This document shows, piece after piece, positions 10,672 to 22,901 of a stretch of DNA of 50,000 nucleotides; position 1 is the stretch's first letter, and the number at the start of each line of letters is the position of its first letter. The stretch comes from Glandiceps talaboti. Taxonomy: Eukaryota; Hemichordata; Enteropneusta; Spengelidae. The stretch is from NCBI RefSeq assembly GCF_964340395.1, contig NC_135556.1, positions 14,966,410-15,016,409 on the forward strand. Reading direction: 5' to 3'. Below the pieces are notes generated by a model. That model was given only the letters and a program-made list of their open reading frames with translations, was not told where the DNA came from and searched no databases. The position numbers and the translations under genes were made by a program.

Positions 10672-11066
10672 GCATCGCAGACCACGGATTTCTCAGGACA
10701 CCAACTTGTGGTCTCAGTTGGCATGGAACATGTGGAATGACCAGGACTGTGTAGTCTCTAATATGTGCATCGTCGAGAACAATCACTTTTATTGCACAAT
10801 TTGATGTCTTTTCTCTGTCAAGTTACGTGTAGACGACGCGAACATTTTCTGACCTTGTCAGAAAATCAAAATAAAATAATCTTCTTAGGATATATATAAA
10901 GTAAATTGCGGCTGAAATCACAAATGATGTACTGTAACACAAACGACCCATGCCAAGTACGATCGTTCTCTCGCAAAACCAGAGTATATTTCAATTTTCT
11001 TCTGACACAACCTTTCTCTTCGCGGAGCAGTGCGTCTCGGCCGATGTCGTACGTATAGAGACATGT

Positions 11067-11106
11067 GGTTTTACGACGGTGAATACGATTTCAAAGTCGT
11101 AAAACC
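11067..11106. repeat. 11-bp perfect stem-loop
   Basis: GGTTTTACGAC (11067-11077) and GTCGTAAAACC (11096-11106) are perfect reverse complements around an 18-base loop, in a locally CpG-rich stretch. No gene is adjacent. Confidence 0.6.
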
Positions 11107-11440
11107 GATTGGACTGTTTGTGGCAACGTTAGAACGACCCCCCTAAATCACTCTAGCACACGTGGACCTACAATCGAGTAAGCAAAAAAATGAGGGATAT
11201 TGTAAATTGCAAATGAACCACATTCCAGCATACAGAGGCCATCTTTTTGACTGTGTAACAGTGTATTAACACACAACACATTATCACAATACAGTACATT
11301 GATTTAATAGCTAAACTTATGGACAGTGCTAGTGCTTTGTATACGCGTGGGCTGTGTTCGTCAGTTGATGTGTTTTTTCCAAAGATTTTGGATTAATTTT
11401 TTAGTTGGAACACTCCATATAGAAATTAATATATTCAATA

Positions 11441-11470
11441 GAAAGAAAGAACGAAAGAACGAATGAATGA

Positions 11471-11514
<44 letters not shown>

Positions 11515-11544
11515 AATAAATAAAGAAAGAAAGAAAAAGAAAAA
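11441..11544. repeat. (GAAA)n microsatellite
   Basis: Mostly GAAA units with GAAC/GAAT variants at the left and TAAA variants at the right. Confidence 0.95.
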
Positions 11545-11632
11545 AACAGAACCTATTATATATTAAAATGTACAATTTCTGTAAGATATAAATTGCTGGT
11601 GAACGGAAACGTCTCCTGATTAGATAGAGGAA

Positions 11633-11635
<3 letters not shown>

Positions 11636-11721
<86 letters not shown>
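11636..11721. repeat. (TA)n microsatellite
   Basis: About 42 uninterrupted TA units. Confidence 0.98.
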
Positions 11722-11724
<3 letters not shown>

Positions 11725-12157
11725 ATAAAATATATAGATACATGTATAAAGTGCGATCACAAAAGTACCACCATACACCTGACTGAGTACCTATCATTTT
11801 GAATGCACTTCATACACAGTACACTTATGGTGCGATATTCGTATACGTTTCCATGTCAGAACATCCTGTCACAAAGTGATATGTCGATCGGATGTTTCCA
11901 TTTGAAAATCTATTTCCCAATTAAATGATATAATGTGAGCATTTGTTTATGTCTGTCAAAATGACACGGTTTTTTTTCTTTGTAAATTGCTACTTGTTTC
12001 AAAATGCCTTAGTTGTTCGTATTCAATTACCCACTGGTTATATGTCTAGTATTGCATTCTATCGTGTATAGCGACATGAACTGTTTTACTACTTCGATGT
12101 GAAGTAAACACTAAACCACAGGGAGCTCAGGCTTAGCAAGTTATGTTTACGACAAAA

Positions 12158-12321
12158 CACAAACAAACAAGTGAACAAACAAACAAACACACACACACAC
12201 AAACACACAAACAAACAAACAAACAAACAAACAAACAAACAAACAGAAGCAGCGACGACGACGACGACGACGACGACGACAACAATAACAACAAACATAT
12301 CAACACTGACAGAAATGACAG

Positions 12322-12354
<33 letters not shown>

Positions 12355-12370
12355 GTTTGTTCGTTCGTTT
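12158..12370. repeat. compound (CAAA)n-(ACG)n-(GTT)n microsatellite
   Basis: In order: CAAA/AC units to about 12245, nine or so GAC units at 12254-12282, AAC units, a 40-bp spacer, then GTT units at 12321-12352 and GTTT/GTTC. The CAAA and GTTT ends and the AAC and GTT parts are reverse complements, so the tract can fold back. Confidence 0.92.
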
Positions 12371-13022
12371 ATTTTCGTTTTTTGTACACATAACTAAGTC
12401 TGAGCGCCCAGTTAGAAGTATGTTTGAAATAATGTATGCAAGTAATATTTGATATTTAGATCATTGAACCGTTTCCATAGCCCGAGGTATGTATTACATA
12501 CAAGGTTATCAGAATAGAAATTCCTCGCACCTGTTAATCACTGACCTAGTGAACGTTCCGTCGCCAGTAGTGGTGCCAATAGGATGCGACACCTTATGTT
12601 GAACGGAAGTACAGCTGTTTTAATAAAGTGAACTGTGGTAATTCACGTTCTCATTCAAACCCTGACACGTCACTCAGCCACATTTTTGACTTAACACCCA
12701 CACTCTACTGCTCTATAAGCCCAAATAAAGAATTGTTTCTGATCAGGACAGTTTGTCTAAAATGGTGCTACGACGCCAATCTAAAAAAAAAAAAATTATT
12801 CTCAACAAACTTGTCATTCAGTCTACTATTTATGGCAGTTACTGTTCTTTTTTATTTAGTACTTTAGAGATAGTGTGTATGTAGGACAGATGTCATTTCT
12901 TGTTCATGATTGGCTCTAGATCTGCAGTTGTCTTCGCAGAAGTAAGGGGAGTTATTTTTGTCTTTTTCCGCGGTTCTGCAGACTGTATGGTCTGGAAAAA
13001 CACAAAAAAGACCGCCGCGAGG

Positions 13023-13030
13023 GTATTTAA
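13023..13030 (+). promoter_or_regulatory. TATA-like element upstream of HAND
   Basis: TATTTAAG follows the GC-rich CCGCCGCGAGGG. It lies 1.4 kb before the HAND start codon. It could mark an upstream start, but nothing downstream confirms it and a long poly-T tract follows. Confidence 0.2.
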
Positions 13031-13083
13031 GTGATGTGCGCACTGACCAGAAACAGTTTTCTTTTTTTTGACTAATTCAAGTT

Positions 13084-13087
<4 letters not shown>

Positions 13088-13116
<29 letters not shown>
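13088..13116. repeat. poly(T) tract, 29 bases
   Basis: An uninterrupted T run about 1.3 kb upstream of the HAND start codon. It could be the poly(A) tail of a minus-strand retroinsertion, but no element body is recognisable beside it. Confidence 0.9.
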
Positions 13117-13119
<3 letters not shown>

Positions 13120-13363
13120 TATTTGAACTCGGGCGTTAACAATTTTGATATATGGAGGTCAAAAGTGTTCAATATAAAGAATTGACACTAAGGAAATGTA
13201 TTGTTTTTTTTCTTTGATGACATTTTTATGTGTTTATCATACTGTTACATATTACTAAATACTAGTAGAGAACGATGAAAGATGCTATCTGAAACAAATA
13301 AAGAATAAACATTGATATGATATGATACCTGTATATATACACTATATACATTTACTATATGTA

Positions 13364-13370
<7 letters not shown>

Positions 13371-13395
<25 letters not shown>

Positions 13396-13481
13396 TCATA
13401 CATACATACATACATACATACATACATACATACATACATACATACATACATACATACATACATACATACATACATACATAA
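13371..13481. repeat. (CA)n-(CATA)n compound microsatellite
   Basis: About 12 CA units, then about 21 CATA units. Same tetranucleotide family as the tracts near 30.1, 37.5, 43.8 and 46.6 kb. Confidence 0.98.
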
Positions 13482-14109
13482 TTATATACTGTTTCCTTCT
13501 CATTTGAAATCTCCAAACGTGAAAACGATAGCGGTGGACACACTGGACACATAGTCGCGTTTTCTATAATTCTATACATATGTGCAGGAGATCTAGAGTG
13601 ATCATCTCTGATGATATTACACGAATCGTCGTCCTCCGTAACTAGACCACCCGACAATGATGAACAATTTAGTGAGTTAACAAAGTGTGGCATTGTGGAG
13701 ATGATTCTCAGGGGACGTGTTTTGTGATATCGTATCCTTGATCAACTGACACAGAAGAAGGTTTGGCGACATACATACATCACATACAAGTCACGGCTGG
13801 CGTTCAAGAAATCGTCACTGTCAACGGGAAATTACGGTGAAAAACGACACGTGCGAAAGCCAATCCAAATTTTATGAGTAGACTATTTGGCGCGGAAGTT
13901 GTCTCATTTTATGAAATACAGGAATTTTCCTGATAACCCTAGAAGTAATAAGTTTTGTTTCATTGCCACCCCTTCCATGTTATGTAGGTGGGGACATCCC
14001 GTTGGACGCATCATACTTTTTAACAGTATGTAATGGATGAAGTGGTGTTATGCCTATAGAGGAACGTTACGCCCCTCTTTGCGAATGGTTTCTCCCTAGT
14101 CTGGCCTTG

Positions 14110-14116
14110 TATAAAT
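14110..14116 (+). promoter_or_regulatory. probable TATA box of HAND
   Basis: TATAAAT lies about 309 bp before the HAND start codon. An initiator-like TATCACT around 14137-14143 is at the expected distance of about 30 bp. This would give a leader of roughly 280 bases with one upstream ATG. The assignment is inferred from spacing only. Confidence 0.45.
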
Positions 14117-14202
14117 TGGCATGATCAGTAACTATCACTATTAGCTACAATTCAACTTTGTCAAGTCAGAGTTCGTCTTCTTTTCGACTTTTAGCGTCAC
14201 TT

Positions 14203-14367
14203 ATGTCATATTTATACGAAGGCAAGAACCTTGGTCTGCAGACTGACGTTTTCATAACAAACTTCATCGTCAAGCTGAGTAGAAGTACTTCTAACTTGAA
14301 GGACGACGGTGCTGTTCCCGTCGTAAACTACAATACAACAATCGGCTGCTGTGTCGCCGTCAAGTGA
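14203..14367 (+). CDS. upstream ORF in HAND leader (54 codons)
   Basis: This holds the only ATG between the predicted start site and the HAND start codon. It opens a 54-residue frame that ends with TGA 51 bases before the HAND ATG. The ATG context is weak (C at -3, T at +4), while the HAND ATG has G at -3, so leaky scanning or re-initiation could allow HAND translation. The peptide starts MSYLYEGKNLGLQTD and matches no family I know. It may act as a translational brake, or be incidental. Confidence 0.35.
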   Translation: MSYLYEGKNLGLQTDVFITNFIVKLSRSTSNLKDDGAVPVVNYNTTIGCCVAVK

Positions 14368-14418
14368 ACATCGACAGGCAAGATCTTTGTGTGTGTTGAA
14401 ATCCCAACATATCCCGGA

Positions 14419-14901
14419 ATGAGTATAGTAGGAGGGTACATGGAGTCCCATCCCATGTCTATGCCTTTATCCAATGACTGTTCCTATCACCACACGAATC
14501 CCTATCCAGAGCACGATGGACGCTACTATCAGAGCTGGATATTAAACGGGGGAGAAATGTCCCCCTCTGACTACAACTTACAATCAAGTCCGTGCAACTA
14601 CGAGCCATCATCAGTAGATGTTCCGAGACCACGGTTCGGCAAGAGAAGAAATACTGCAAATAAGAAAGAACGACGTCGAACTCAAAGTATCAACGGTGCG
14701 TTCTCTGATCTTAGAGACTGTATCCCCAACGTACCAGCAGATACAAAACTTTCCAAGATCAAAACACTCAGACTAGCGACCAGTTACATTTCCTACTTAA
14801 TGGACTTGCTTGGTAATGATGACCCAAATCAATGTATTCCTGGTGGCTTTCGTGCAGAATTTAAGAAAATAGAGAAAAAGGAAGAAACGATTGAAGAAAT
14901 G
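14419..14901 (+). CDS. HAND: HAND exon 1 (N-terminus and bHLH)
   Basis: 161 codons ending ...ETIEEM, followed by the consensus donor GTAAGT at 14902. An in-frame ATG 30 bases earlier (14389 frame) would add about ten residues that vertebrate HAND proteins lack, so the later ATG is preferred. Confidence 0.96.
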
Positions 14902-15780
14902 GTAAGTATTTCGTTCGTAATCTGTTAGAAGGTTTACAGACTATGCATAAACGTTTAAGATTTAAACTGCATTTGATGGGTTCCAACACGAGGAGTGTTT
15001 AATAGCAAAGACATACATGTTTCGAATTCGGAAAAGTTGATGTCTTTCCTCGTGTGCATATACCATATCGACCGTCGATGGCAGTCGGATGGAACGAACT
15101 AAACAGTACAGATGTAGTCAGCCAGTCGGCAAGGGTAGATAATTATTGGACCATTCAGTTGTACGTATAGCAATGTATCAAATATTAATGTGAGAGAGTT
15201 AGTTACAAAGAATAACAAGGGTGAAACTATCAGCAATTAACTATCAGCTGCACGTTCAAACTGACCAGGAACGAACAGTCACTGTCCATCGATAAAGTAC
15301 TAGTATTTCGACTACTAGGCGGAGTGACATCGGCGTATGTGATTTGGAAATTTTCAGATATATATGCGAATGGAATGAAAAATACTAGAGTAAACGCAAA
15401 AACGTTCTTTTAAATATAAAGGAAATACTAAGTATAACGTACTGGAGTTGATAGTATACAATAATTTACATGCTATAAGTTCACCGTCTCAAAATAATGA
15501 TACAAACTAACACAAGCAAATTATGAATGGAATGATGTAAACATACATGCAAGATATGCATTGGAAAGTTATACATTGAAAATATGATATAACAAAAACA
15601 TCTGAAAGATATAGATGATATTTAAAAAAAATATTGTATTTGTAGATTTTGATAGTCTTATCTGTTTTATTCTTACAGAGACCGGTTATAGGCCTACAGT
15701 ATAGTAACGAGAAACGAGGAGGAGGACGTGGAAGAACGGGTTGGCCACAATACGTGTGGGCATTGGAACTCAAACAGTGA
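14419..15780 (+). CDS. HAND: HAND basic helix-loop-helix transcription factor, complete, two exons
   Basis: HAND factors bind E-boxes as dimers with other bHLH proteins and control heart, limb and mesoderm development in animals. Exons 14419-14901 and 15679-15780 join in phase 0 into 194 residues (human HAND2 is about 217). The start was placed at MSIVGGY because vertebrate HAND2 starts MSLVGGF. Residues 37-55 (YYQSWILNGGEMSPSDYNL) match the conserved N-terminal segment. The basic region (about 75-87, KRRNTANKKERRR) keeps Glu84, which contacts the E-box. Helix 1 starts TQSINGAFSDLRD, the loop is IPNVPADT, and helix 2 is LSKIKTLRLATSYISYLMDLL. Thr88 and Ser90 correspond to the known regulatory phosphosites in helix 1. 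Exon 2 ends RTGWPQYVWALELKQ, the HAND signature. There is a single gene, as in invertebrates, equally related to HAND1 and HAND2 as far as can be judged by eye. Confidence 0.97.
15679..15780 (+). CDS. HAND: HAND exon 2 (C-terminal tail)
   Basis: The acceptor TCTTACAG ends at 15678. The exon has 33 codons, a basic GGGRGR stretch, then TGWPQYVWALELKQ and TGA. The TGWPQ-WALELKQ end is nearly invariant in HAND proteins. The 777-bp intron sits where vertebrate HAND genes have their single intron. Confidence 0.96.
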   Translation, partial: RPVIGLQYSNEKRGGGRGRTGWPQYVWALELKQ

Positions 15781-15874
15781 TCATGCCGGTTAGTACTTAT
15801 GACCCGTTCTTACATTTCCGCCAAGTAACAACAACGACAGTTGGACGGAGGGAACACTTACGAAAGCTTCCACA

Positions 15875-15880
15875 AATAAA
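15875..15880 (+). terminator. possible poly(A) signal of HAND
   Basis: The first AATAAA after the HAND stop codon, 95 bases downstream. No clear GT-rich downstream element follows. Another AATAAA-containing stretch occurs near 16150 and one near 16925, so the true 3' end could be further on. Confidence 0.3.
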
Positions 15881-18800
15881 TAGAACTATCTAATACTGGA
15901 TAGATTTCACCTACTCAAGGTCATTGGGAATGAGAATACAAACTGTCTTGTCTTCACTGGCTTCTCACAATAGTACCGTCCACTCGTCATCGCTGTATCG
16001 TAGTGTATTACTAGCGGTAAGATACAGTGTACACCCGAGGACAAAGACGATACGGAACGTTTCTACTGTCATTATCCAAACTTCAATTTAAAACCCTTGC
16101 AATTTCATGATCCATGCAGCCACTTTCTTCAATATTACGAACTAAGGTAAATAAATCAGAACGCAGAATTATTTTCAAAATCATTTCTACGTACAAAAAA
16201 AAAATCGTTACAATATTCAACCGACCATTTTACAATTGAACACAGACTTGCTGAGATTGTGCAGCTTTCTACCATTTCTATACGTGGAATATGCTAGACT
16301 TTCAAAATATGATTTTTTTTCGTAGTAAACTGTGCACCAAAAACCGCAAATTTTATACTCAGTAAAATGTGCAATCCTGCCAACAAGTGAGGAATATTAC
16401 ACGTTGATATATCGTATTCTAGAGACAAGTCTGACAATAGAGTTAAGCTTGTAAACACAGATGAGTTTATAATACCTGAAATTACACGTTAATTTAGGAT
16501 GGTGTTAATCTTATTTATTTTTGTCAGTACCTTCATTTTACAGATTTAACAGTCTTAATTTTCCTTTTCTCAGTTGTTAAAAGAACGCCACACGTCAATG
16601 TAAACCTGTAAATTAGCAATAGTATTTCAAGCTCAGTTCAGCTCAGCTCAGCTCAGGGAAACCGTGGAAAGTTATCTCTGTATACTAAATGTTTCGAAAA
16701 CAGTGTTAGTGGCTGAATAATTATTTTTACAGTTTTTAAAATTCCAAGTTTATTTCTTTATTTTAATTTAGTAATCTCCATGATTGTGTGCACCATTACA
16801 TGTAATGAAACTGACTGTTTTTCCAGAGCATAGAGTTCTCCTCTGTCTTGTAAATGTATTCACTTTACTGTTATCCTGTAAGTTATATTTGAAAGGGAGA
16901 GCACCCAATTTCTGTCTTTTTGGAAATAAAATTTTGAAATTATATATATTTTTTGTGCTTGATTATTTGGTAAAGGGTTATAGCAGCACATATTTATGTT
17001 GTGTTCGTTCCAGTTTATTTTTTACATTCACTGGTTCCGATCCGTTCCGTTTTAATGAAATCGATCAACTGGTCAAAAGTTATTTTGCTACATTTTTTAG
17101 TTGTCATATCCGTGCACGAATTAAAAAAATGTTTTTCGTTCTGTAAAGTCAGTGAAAAGTGTTCCCTTTGTACTGGATCTTCTGAACTGTATAACGGTGT
17201 AAAAGGACGCCTTCTTAAGTTGTCCTGCTAAGGTTTTCATACTAGTAATACATTTGAGAAGCGCTAACTTACTGATCATATATCGATCACAGCAATTGCA
17301 AAGTATAGAACGGCTGGTGTTACAATCTGTGCAAAATTATATACATCAACAAGAATAAAAGGGGTTATTGTCTGAAATATGGGAACAAGTTATACTATAG
17401 CCTTGTCGACTTTTCACGTGGGAATTTTGGGACCATGGTGTAAAAAACACTTGTATCAACCGATATGCAACACTAGATGGCTATCGAGCTTCTTGGCGGT
17501 CGTGCTGCCCAGACTACGATTTATACAATGTACATCATTTCACTGTGTATAATGAATGCATGATAATTAAGTTATCTACAAAAAAACATCTTCACTCAGT
17601 CAACTACAGACACTGTCAATTAAAAAGCAGAATTCATCCTTTTTGTAAACATTTTTTAGACATATTAGACAGAAAATGAAACTAACGAAAGAAGGAATAC
17701 TGAGATGTAAAATCCTAATTTCTAAATCTAGATTTCATTGAATGTTACAAAATGATTATTCCGATGTCAATTTCAATGACTCGACGACCACCTATCGCGA
17801 CGTGCTTGTTTATACGGATAATGAAAAAACGTGTATATTTCACCGGGGGAAAGCATGGAATTGGTTTACCAGACGGAGCGCCACAAGGGTTCCGAGCTGA
17901 CAACGATGCATGGTAGTGGAAGGGGGAGTAGTTGTTGTATCGGAGGATTTCACAACACTATTATTTCACGTATTTAGTCTATCAGTTTTAAAACGTTGAA
18001 TTTATACCATAAAAGACTATTTGGGTGTATTGTCGTGTTTTCAACCATGGTATTAAACTATCTCAATATAGGGTACTCGAGCACAGTGTCGTAAGGAGTC
18101 ATCTCTTGGTTTTGTAAACTGTATTAGAAAATCCATGCATATTACGTACAACAATTTACTGGTAAACACAGGAGGGAGGGGTATCAGACGCATTATGCGG
18201 TATTGGATACTAAAATCAAAGCACAGTTTTATAATACATAAGGTAATCAACGAGAAATATTGGGCGACACACAAGTGTAACTCGCAGGTTGACCTACGAA
18301 GAAATACATTATTTAACAAGGCGTGTGGATAACGCCATACATACCGTGCCGTGTCCTCAGAGATTTGCCCGTCATCTACATCAGAGATTTTACTTTCTAG
18401 GGTTAGGGTAACTTTTGCAGTACAGACAGAGACTCGATATAGCAGCTGAACATTTATCTCCACAATTGCTATCTTTCTCTGAAACTTTACCTTGACTATA
18501 TTGCAAACAGTCCACCCATTCTACATGCGTTCTACTAGCTTGTTTATCAGCAGATGGAAGAGTTGCTTTATTATAATTACAGTTGGAAATTACTGACTTG
18601 CAGTGTATTGTCAACTTTGGGTTAGTATTGGTGGCCCGATCACCTTGGCGTGTCGTCCCTATTTATTTATTTTTTTGCACCAGTGGAGGATTTAATGTTT
18701 CTTTGTATCGATGGTTGTGTTTGAGGATACATTATTTATAGACCGATCGATCGGTTAGCGCCAGTCCTGCTGAGTTCGTGGTCGGTCGGCCGTCGCGGGT

Positions 18801-20073
18801 GCCATTCACTCGCCAGCGGCATTAACTATGGGGATTAACGTTTACACAGTCTGGTAGATTCTTAAAACGTGAATTCTAGAAATGATGCCATTCATATGTC
18901 GGACCAAGTCTTGACTGATTTATTTTAATTTTAACTATTAAAACGTGCCATAAACCATTCAAAAATATAACAGCGTCCCTACTGTACGCTTATACAAGTC
19001 ATATATTCATTTATATGCATATTGAAACAATCCAGACTCGCCTGGTTTTCCAAGTGTCGTGCAACAATAACGACTAACCCACAGTGATTCCTCGGAATTC
19101 AACACCAAAATAATCCATGTTTCTCAACAAAAAATACCCATTCGTACAAATTGTCTATGATGTTCTTCACAACCTTAAACTTTGGTTAAAAAATTTCAAC
19201 CATTCACTTTACAAATGTTCATTTAATCATAGACCTTGCAAGATAGCCGGGTAATATGCTTTGCCATGGCGGATGTTAGACGTTAATAGCGAACGAACAT
19301 CATGACACGTTCATCGCCACCCTTTACAACTCTTTGACGAGGTCACCAAATGAAATTTTCTAAATGTTATCAAACGTTCAAATAGGTCCCTAGGTGAACA
19401 CCAAGCGAGAAATCGTGAGAAGTTAGACATTTCTACGATGACAGAATGGATATCCATTTAATAGAGAGCGTTGGGTGTTGTTAGGACCTACGGTGTCGAC
19501 GAACACCACCTGGGATCAAAGCGATAGTCACCCCAACAAAACAAAATCAAAATAATATCGATCAACCATCGCAATTTTTATTACATTTGGAATCAAGCAT
19601 TAAATAAAACTACGAATTTTCGTTCCATCATCGCATGTTGGTTGTCATTCCGACCTTTAATCATTTTTTATATTAAAGTATGTTTGTCACGTGCTCGCCA
19701 TTTTCTCCGGTGGATATAGGGATATGTATATTTCATCATTGAAACATACATTAAAATTTACATTTTTATCATGATATGTACGCACAGGTTTTCTGCGTCT
19801 CACTTTATGCGATGATATGTATACGGTCTGGAAAATACTGCCACCACGTTATGATGCCTGTGAATTGAAAACAATACACAAACACTAACTCCAAACCACC
19901 GTAGACCCATAATAGTCATAGTATACGGTCTGGGTTGTAACTAAGTATTTCTAGTCTGGAATAAACTCTGTCCCAAAGTACAGAAAGATACTTCGTCTAA
20001 TACCCATATGGCATTTGGTTCCTGGCTAAAACTAACTTTTAACATATTGTTTAAATGAAATGGATTTTCTTTT
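15881..20073. other. HAND 3' flank, no gene seen
   Basis: AT-rich noncoding sequence with a small GCTCA pentamer repeat at 16630-16656 and a GC-richer patch near 18740-18830 (ATCGATCGGTTAGCG, then TCGGTCGGCCGTCGCGG). The ORFs present, such as a 136-codon minus-strand frame at 18053-18463, look like chance. Confidence 0.5.
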
Positions 20074-20147
<74 letters not shown>

Positions 20148-20203
20148 AATGATGATGGTGATGATGGTGGTGGTGGTGGTGGTGGTGGTGGTGGCGGTGA
20201 TGG

Positions 20204-20259
<56 letters not shown>

Positions 20260-20302
20260 GTGGTGGTGATGAGGATGATGATGATCATGATGATGATGGT
20301 GG

Positions 20303-20337
<35 letters not shown>

Positions 20338-20421
20338 GTGGTGATGGTGGTGGTGGTGGTAGTGGTGGTGGTGGTGGTGGTGGTGGTGGTGGTGGTGGTG
20401 ATGATGGTGATGGTGATGATG
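20074..20421. repeat. (ATG)n/(GTG)n compound trinucleotide array
   Basis: About 116 trinucleotides alternating between blocks of GAT and GGT. All long ORFs over it are repeat translations (poly-Asp/Gly, poly-Met/Val, poly-Ile). Confidence 0.98.
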
Positions 20422-21833
20422 TTACTGTTACATCTGTATTACTGCTATGTTTGCCGTTCTTGTTTCATCATTGAAAACATTTCATTTCGATTTGGTTGAC
20501 AAACTTTGTCACGGGCTATACTAGGCAATTTGGAAGCTTTTTTGGAAAAGGAAGTTAAAGTTAGTTTTAATTTACCAGTAACAATCGTCGTTACACTTAG
20601 TTGATTCGTTTAATAATGTTTAATAACGTGTGTACGGGACATAGACACACCACACGTATTGTACCCTGTACACCCGTGTATGACAGCGTGTCTGGGAGAC
20701 CTAAAAGAGAAGATCGCTCTTTCGTCACGGCTGAGTTGCCCTGATGAATGGAAAGCGCGAATTAAACGGTACTCCATCAAGGAAGGTGATAGAGATGGGA
20801 TTTCTGACATCGGCAGACAGACAAATAGTCGCCTGCTCATACGCTAAACGTTCGCTTCACGTGTTTGACTCGTTCGCCGCTATCCAGTGTCGTACCGATT
20901 CTTGTTGCCACGTGTATACCGTTGCCACCATCTTTACGTACTATGAGGGCTTTGCTTTCGTGCTAAGCTCGGCCTTTTTTTCAGCTAGTTTTACCCTTGA
21001 ATGGAATCTTTCATCTCTTCTTTGTTTCGCCATGTAAAATTATCAAGGAATTAAGGATGCAGCTCATTTTTTTCTCTAAAGTATTCGACTTGATCAGACA
21101 AACCAATAAACGTACTGGGTCATTAAATTGACACGGTTGAGCTCACAGACACACTGGTCTCTCAAAGAGTAGAACCCCCTCAAATAAACAATCTTTGAAC
21201 TGTTTTCATGATATGAGATACTTCGTACATGTATACACGCACGTACTAAAAGAAAAAAAAAGATATGTAACGATTAGATAGAACTAACATGATGATATTG
21301 AACATCTATCTGTAAGTTAATTGATATCTGGAATTCTTGTAGTCGTCATGTTTAGAATTGTTTTGTAATAATGTTTTCTTGTTTAAAACTGGAGATCTAG
21401 TGTTTGCTTAAAGCTTTATCCGAGCTGCGACGTGTTTGATCTTGTTCTCAATAAAACGGATATCACCTTTTGCCATTTGCCTTTCTCTTAAATACTGAAT
21501 ATTTTGTTTAATTCAATCTTGGCTTGGTCTCACTTCGTGTCTGCTTGCTACCAGTATCTATAATTATTTGTTAGTACCCCATTGTAAGTAGTAGGGCAAG
21601 CTTAGCACATATACATATCCTATTTGAAAATTTCGTCGTCTGGTCATTTTGCCTTTTGGAGATCTTTTCATACAAATTCTTAAATCTTCTAAAATCTTAG
21701 ATATTTAGTTTTCTTAGTTTTGTCATTGTTTGGTGTTGTTAACTTTATTTCTTACTTCACCATCGTGACGTCACGTCTGTTTACTGTATTACCAGAGAAA
21801 AGTAGAAAAAGGTCTTTGACAACCATATGATAA
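20422..21833. other. intergenic, no gene seen
   Basis: Mostly unique sequence. 20620-20960 is less AT-rich than its surroundings and has overlapping open frames on both strands, with a CACGTG near 20857. I do not recognise a protein there. Confidence 0.45.
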
Positions 21834-21928
21834 TAATGGTGATGATTATGATGATGATGATGGTGGTGGTGGTGGTGGTGGTGGTGGTGATGGTGGTGGT
21901 GGTGGTGGTGGTGGTGGTGGTGGTGGTT
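21834..21928. repeat. (GAT)n/(GGT)n trinucleotide array
   Basis: A short GAT block, then about 25 GGT units with two GAT interruptions. Same repeat family as 20074-20421. Confidence 0.97.
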
Positions 21929-22556
21929 ATGAAGATGAAGATTTTTAGACTGTTTCTTCTTCCAAAGAGACACGAATTCCCGCCTCATCACAATTTTCTA
22001 GTGACTTTCAACCTGTCTCACCCGTGTAGTATATTTTTTTGTATCAGATATGGAATAGAAGAATTTCGTTTCCAATTTCAGTTACAGTACTACCACGCCA
22101 AATCAGGTATCGGGTGTCTATCAATATGGGGATTATTCCCAATCAATCCAACCAACGAGGCGGTAATTTTCAAGGAAAAATAAAGTGCATGCATCCCGAG
22201 GGCATAGCAGCAATGGTTACCGACAGTAATACTTCATAAACAATTCATGTAAACAAACAAATCTCGATGAATCCACAGATTCGATATGTTTAGCTAGAGA
22301 CGTCTTAAAGTCAAGTCATAGGTGGACACGATTTGGCGTGCATAGATTGACCTGCAATTTTAAATCCATTTCTGTACAGGCCAACAGAAGTTTCTGCACA
22401 TTTTAAATAAATTTAGTACTTTTGATGCATTCAGCTATTAATTTACGCTTCAGTCACTCTGTTACGTTTGCATGGTGGTTGTGTACTACATTAACTATCA
22501 TACTTCTAAATACAGTAGCTTTAAGTTCAACATTTGATGTTATTGTTTTGTATATG

Positions 22557-22587
<31 letters not shown>

Positions 22588-22634
22588 CTGTTGCTACGTT
22601 GCTGTTGATGCTACTGCTGATGATGATTGTGGTG

Positions 22635-22666
<32 letters not shown>

Positions 22667-22686
22667 GATGCTGTTGGTGATGATGA

Positions 22687-22720
<34 letters not shown>

Positions 22721-22740
22721 GGTGGGGGTGATGCTGTTGG

Positions 22741-22795
<55 letters not shown>

Positions 22796-22832
22796 GGTGG
22801 TGGTGATGGTGGTGGTGGTGATGATAATAATA

Positions 22833-22900
<68 letters not shown>
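22557..22900. repeat. (GTT)n-(GGT)n-(GAT)n compound array
   Basis: About 114 trinucleotides in alternating GTT, GGT and GAT blocks, ending in about 24 pure GAT units. It is the third array of this family within 2.9 kb. No coding meaning. Confidence 0.98.

Positions 22901-22901
<1 letters not shown>

Noticed and set aside
14459-14659. Minus-strand ORFs opposite HAND exon 1
   Set aside because: Shadows of the conserved HAND coding strand.
18053-18463. 136-codon minus-strand ORF
   Set aside because: No domain, atypical composition, no supporting splice or promoter signal.
20055-20499. Long ORFs encoding poly-Asp/Gly or poly-Met/Val
   Set aside because: They are translations of a GAT/GGT microsatellite in all frames, with no flanking conserved domain.
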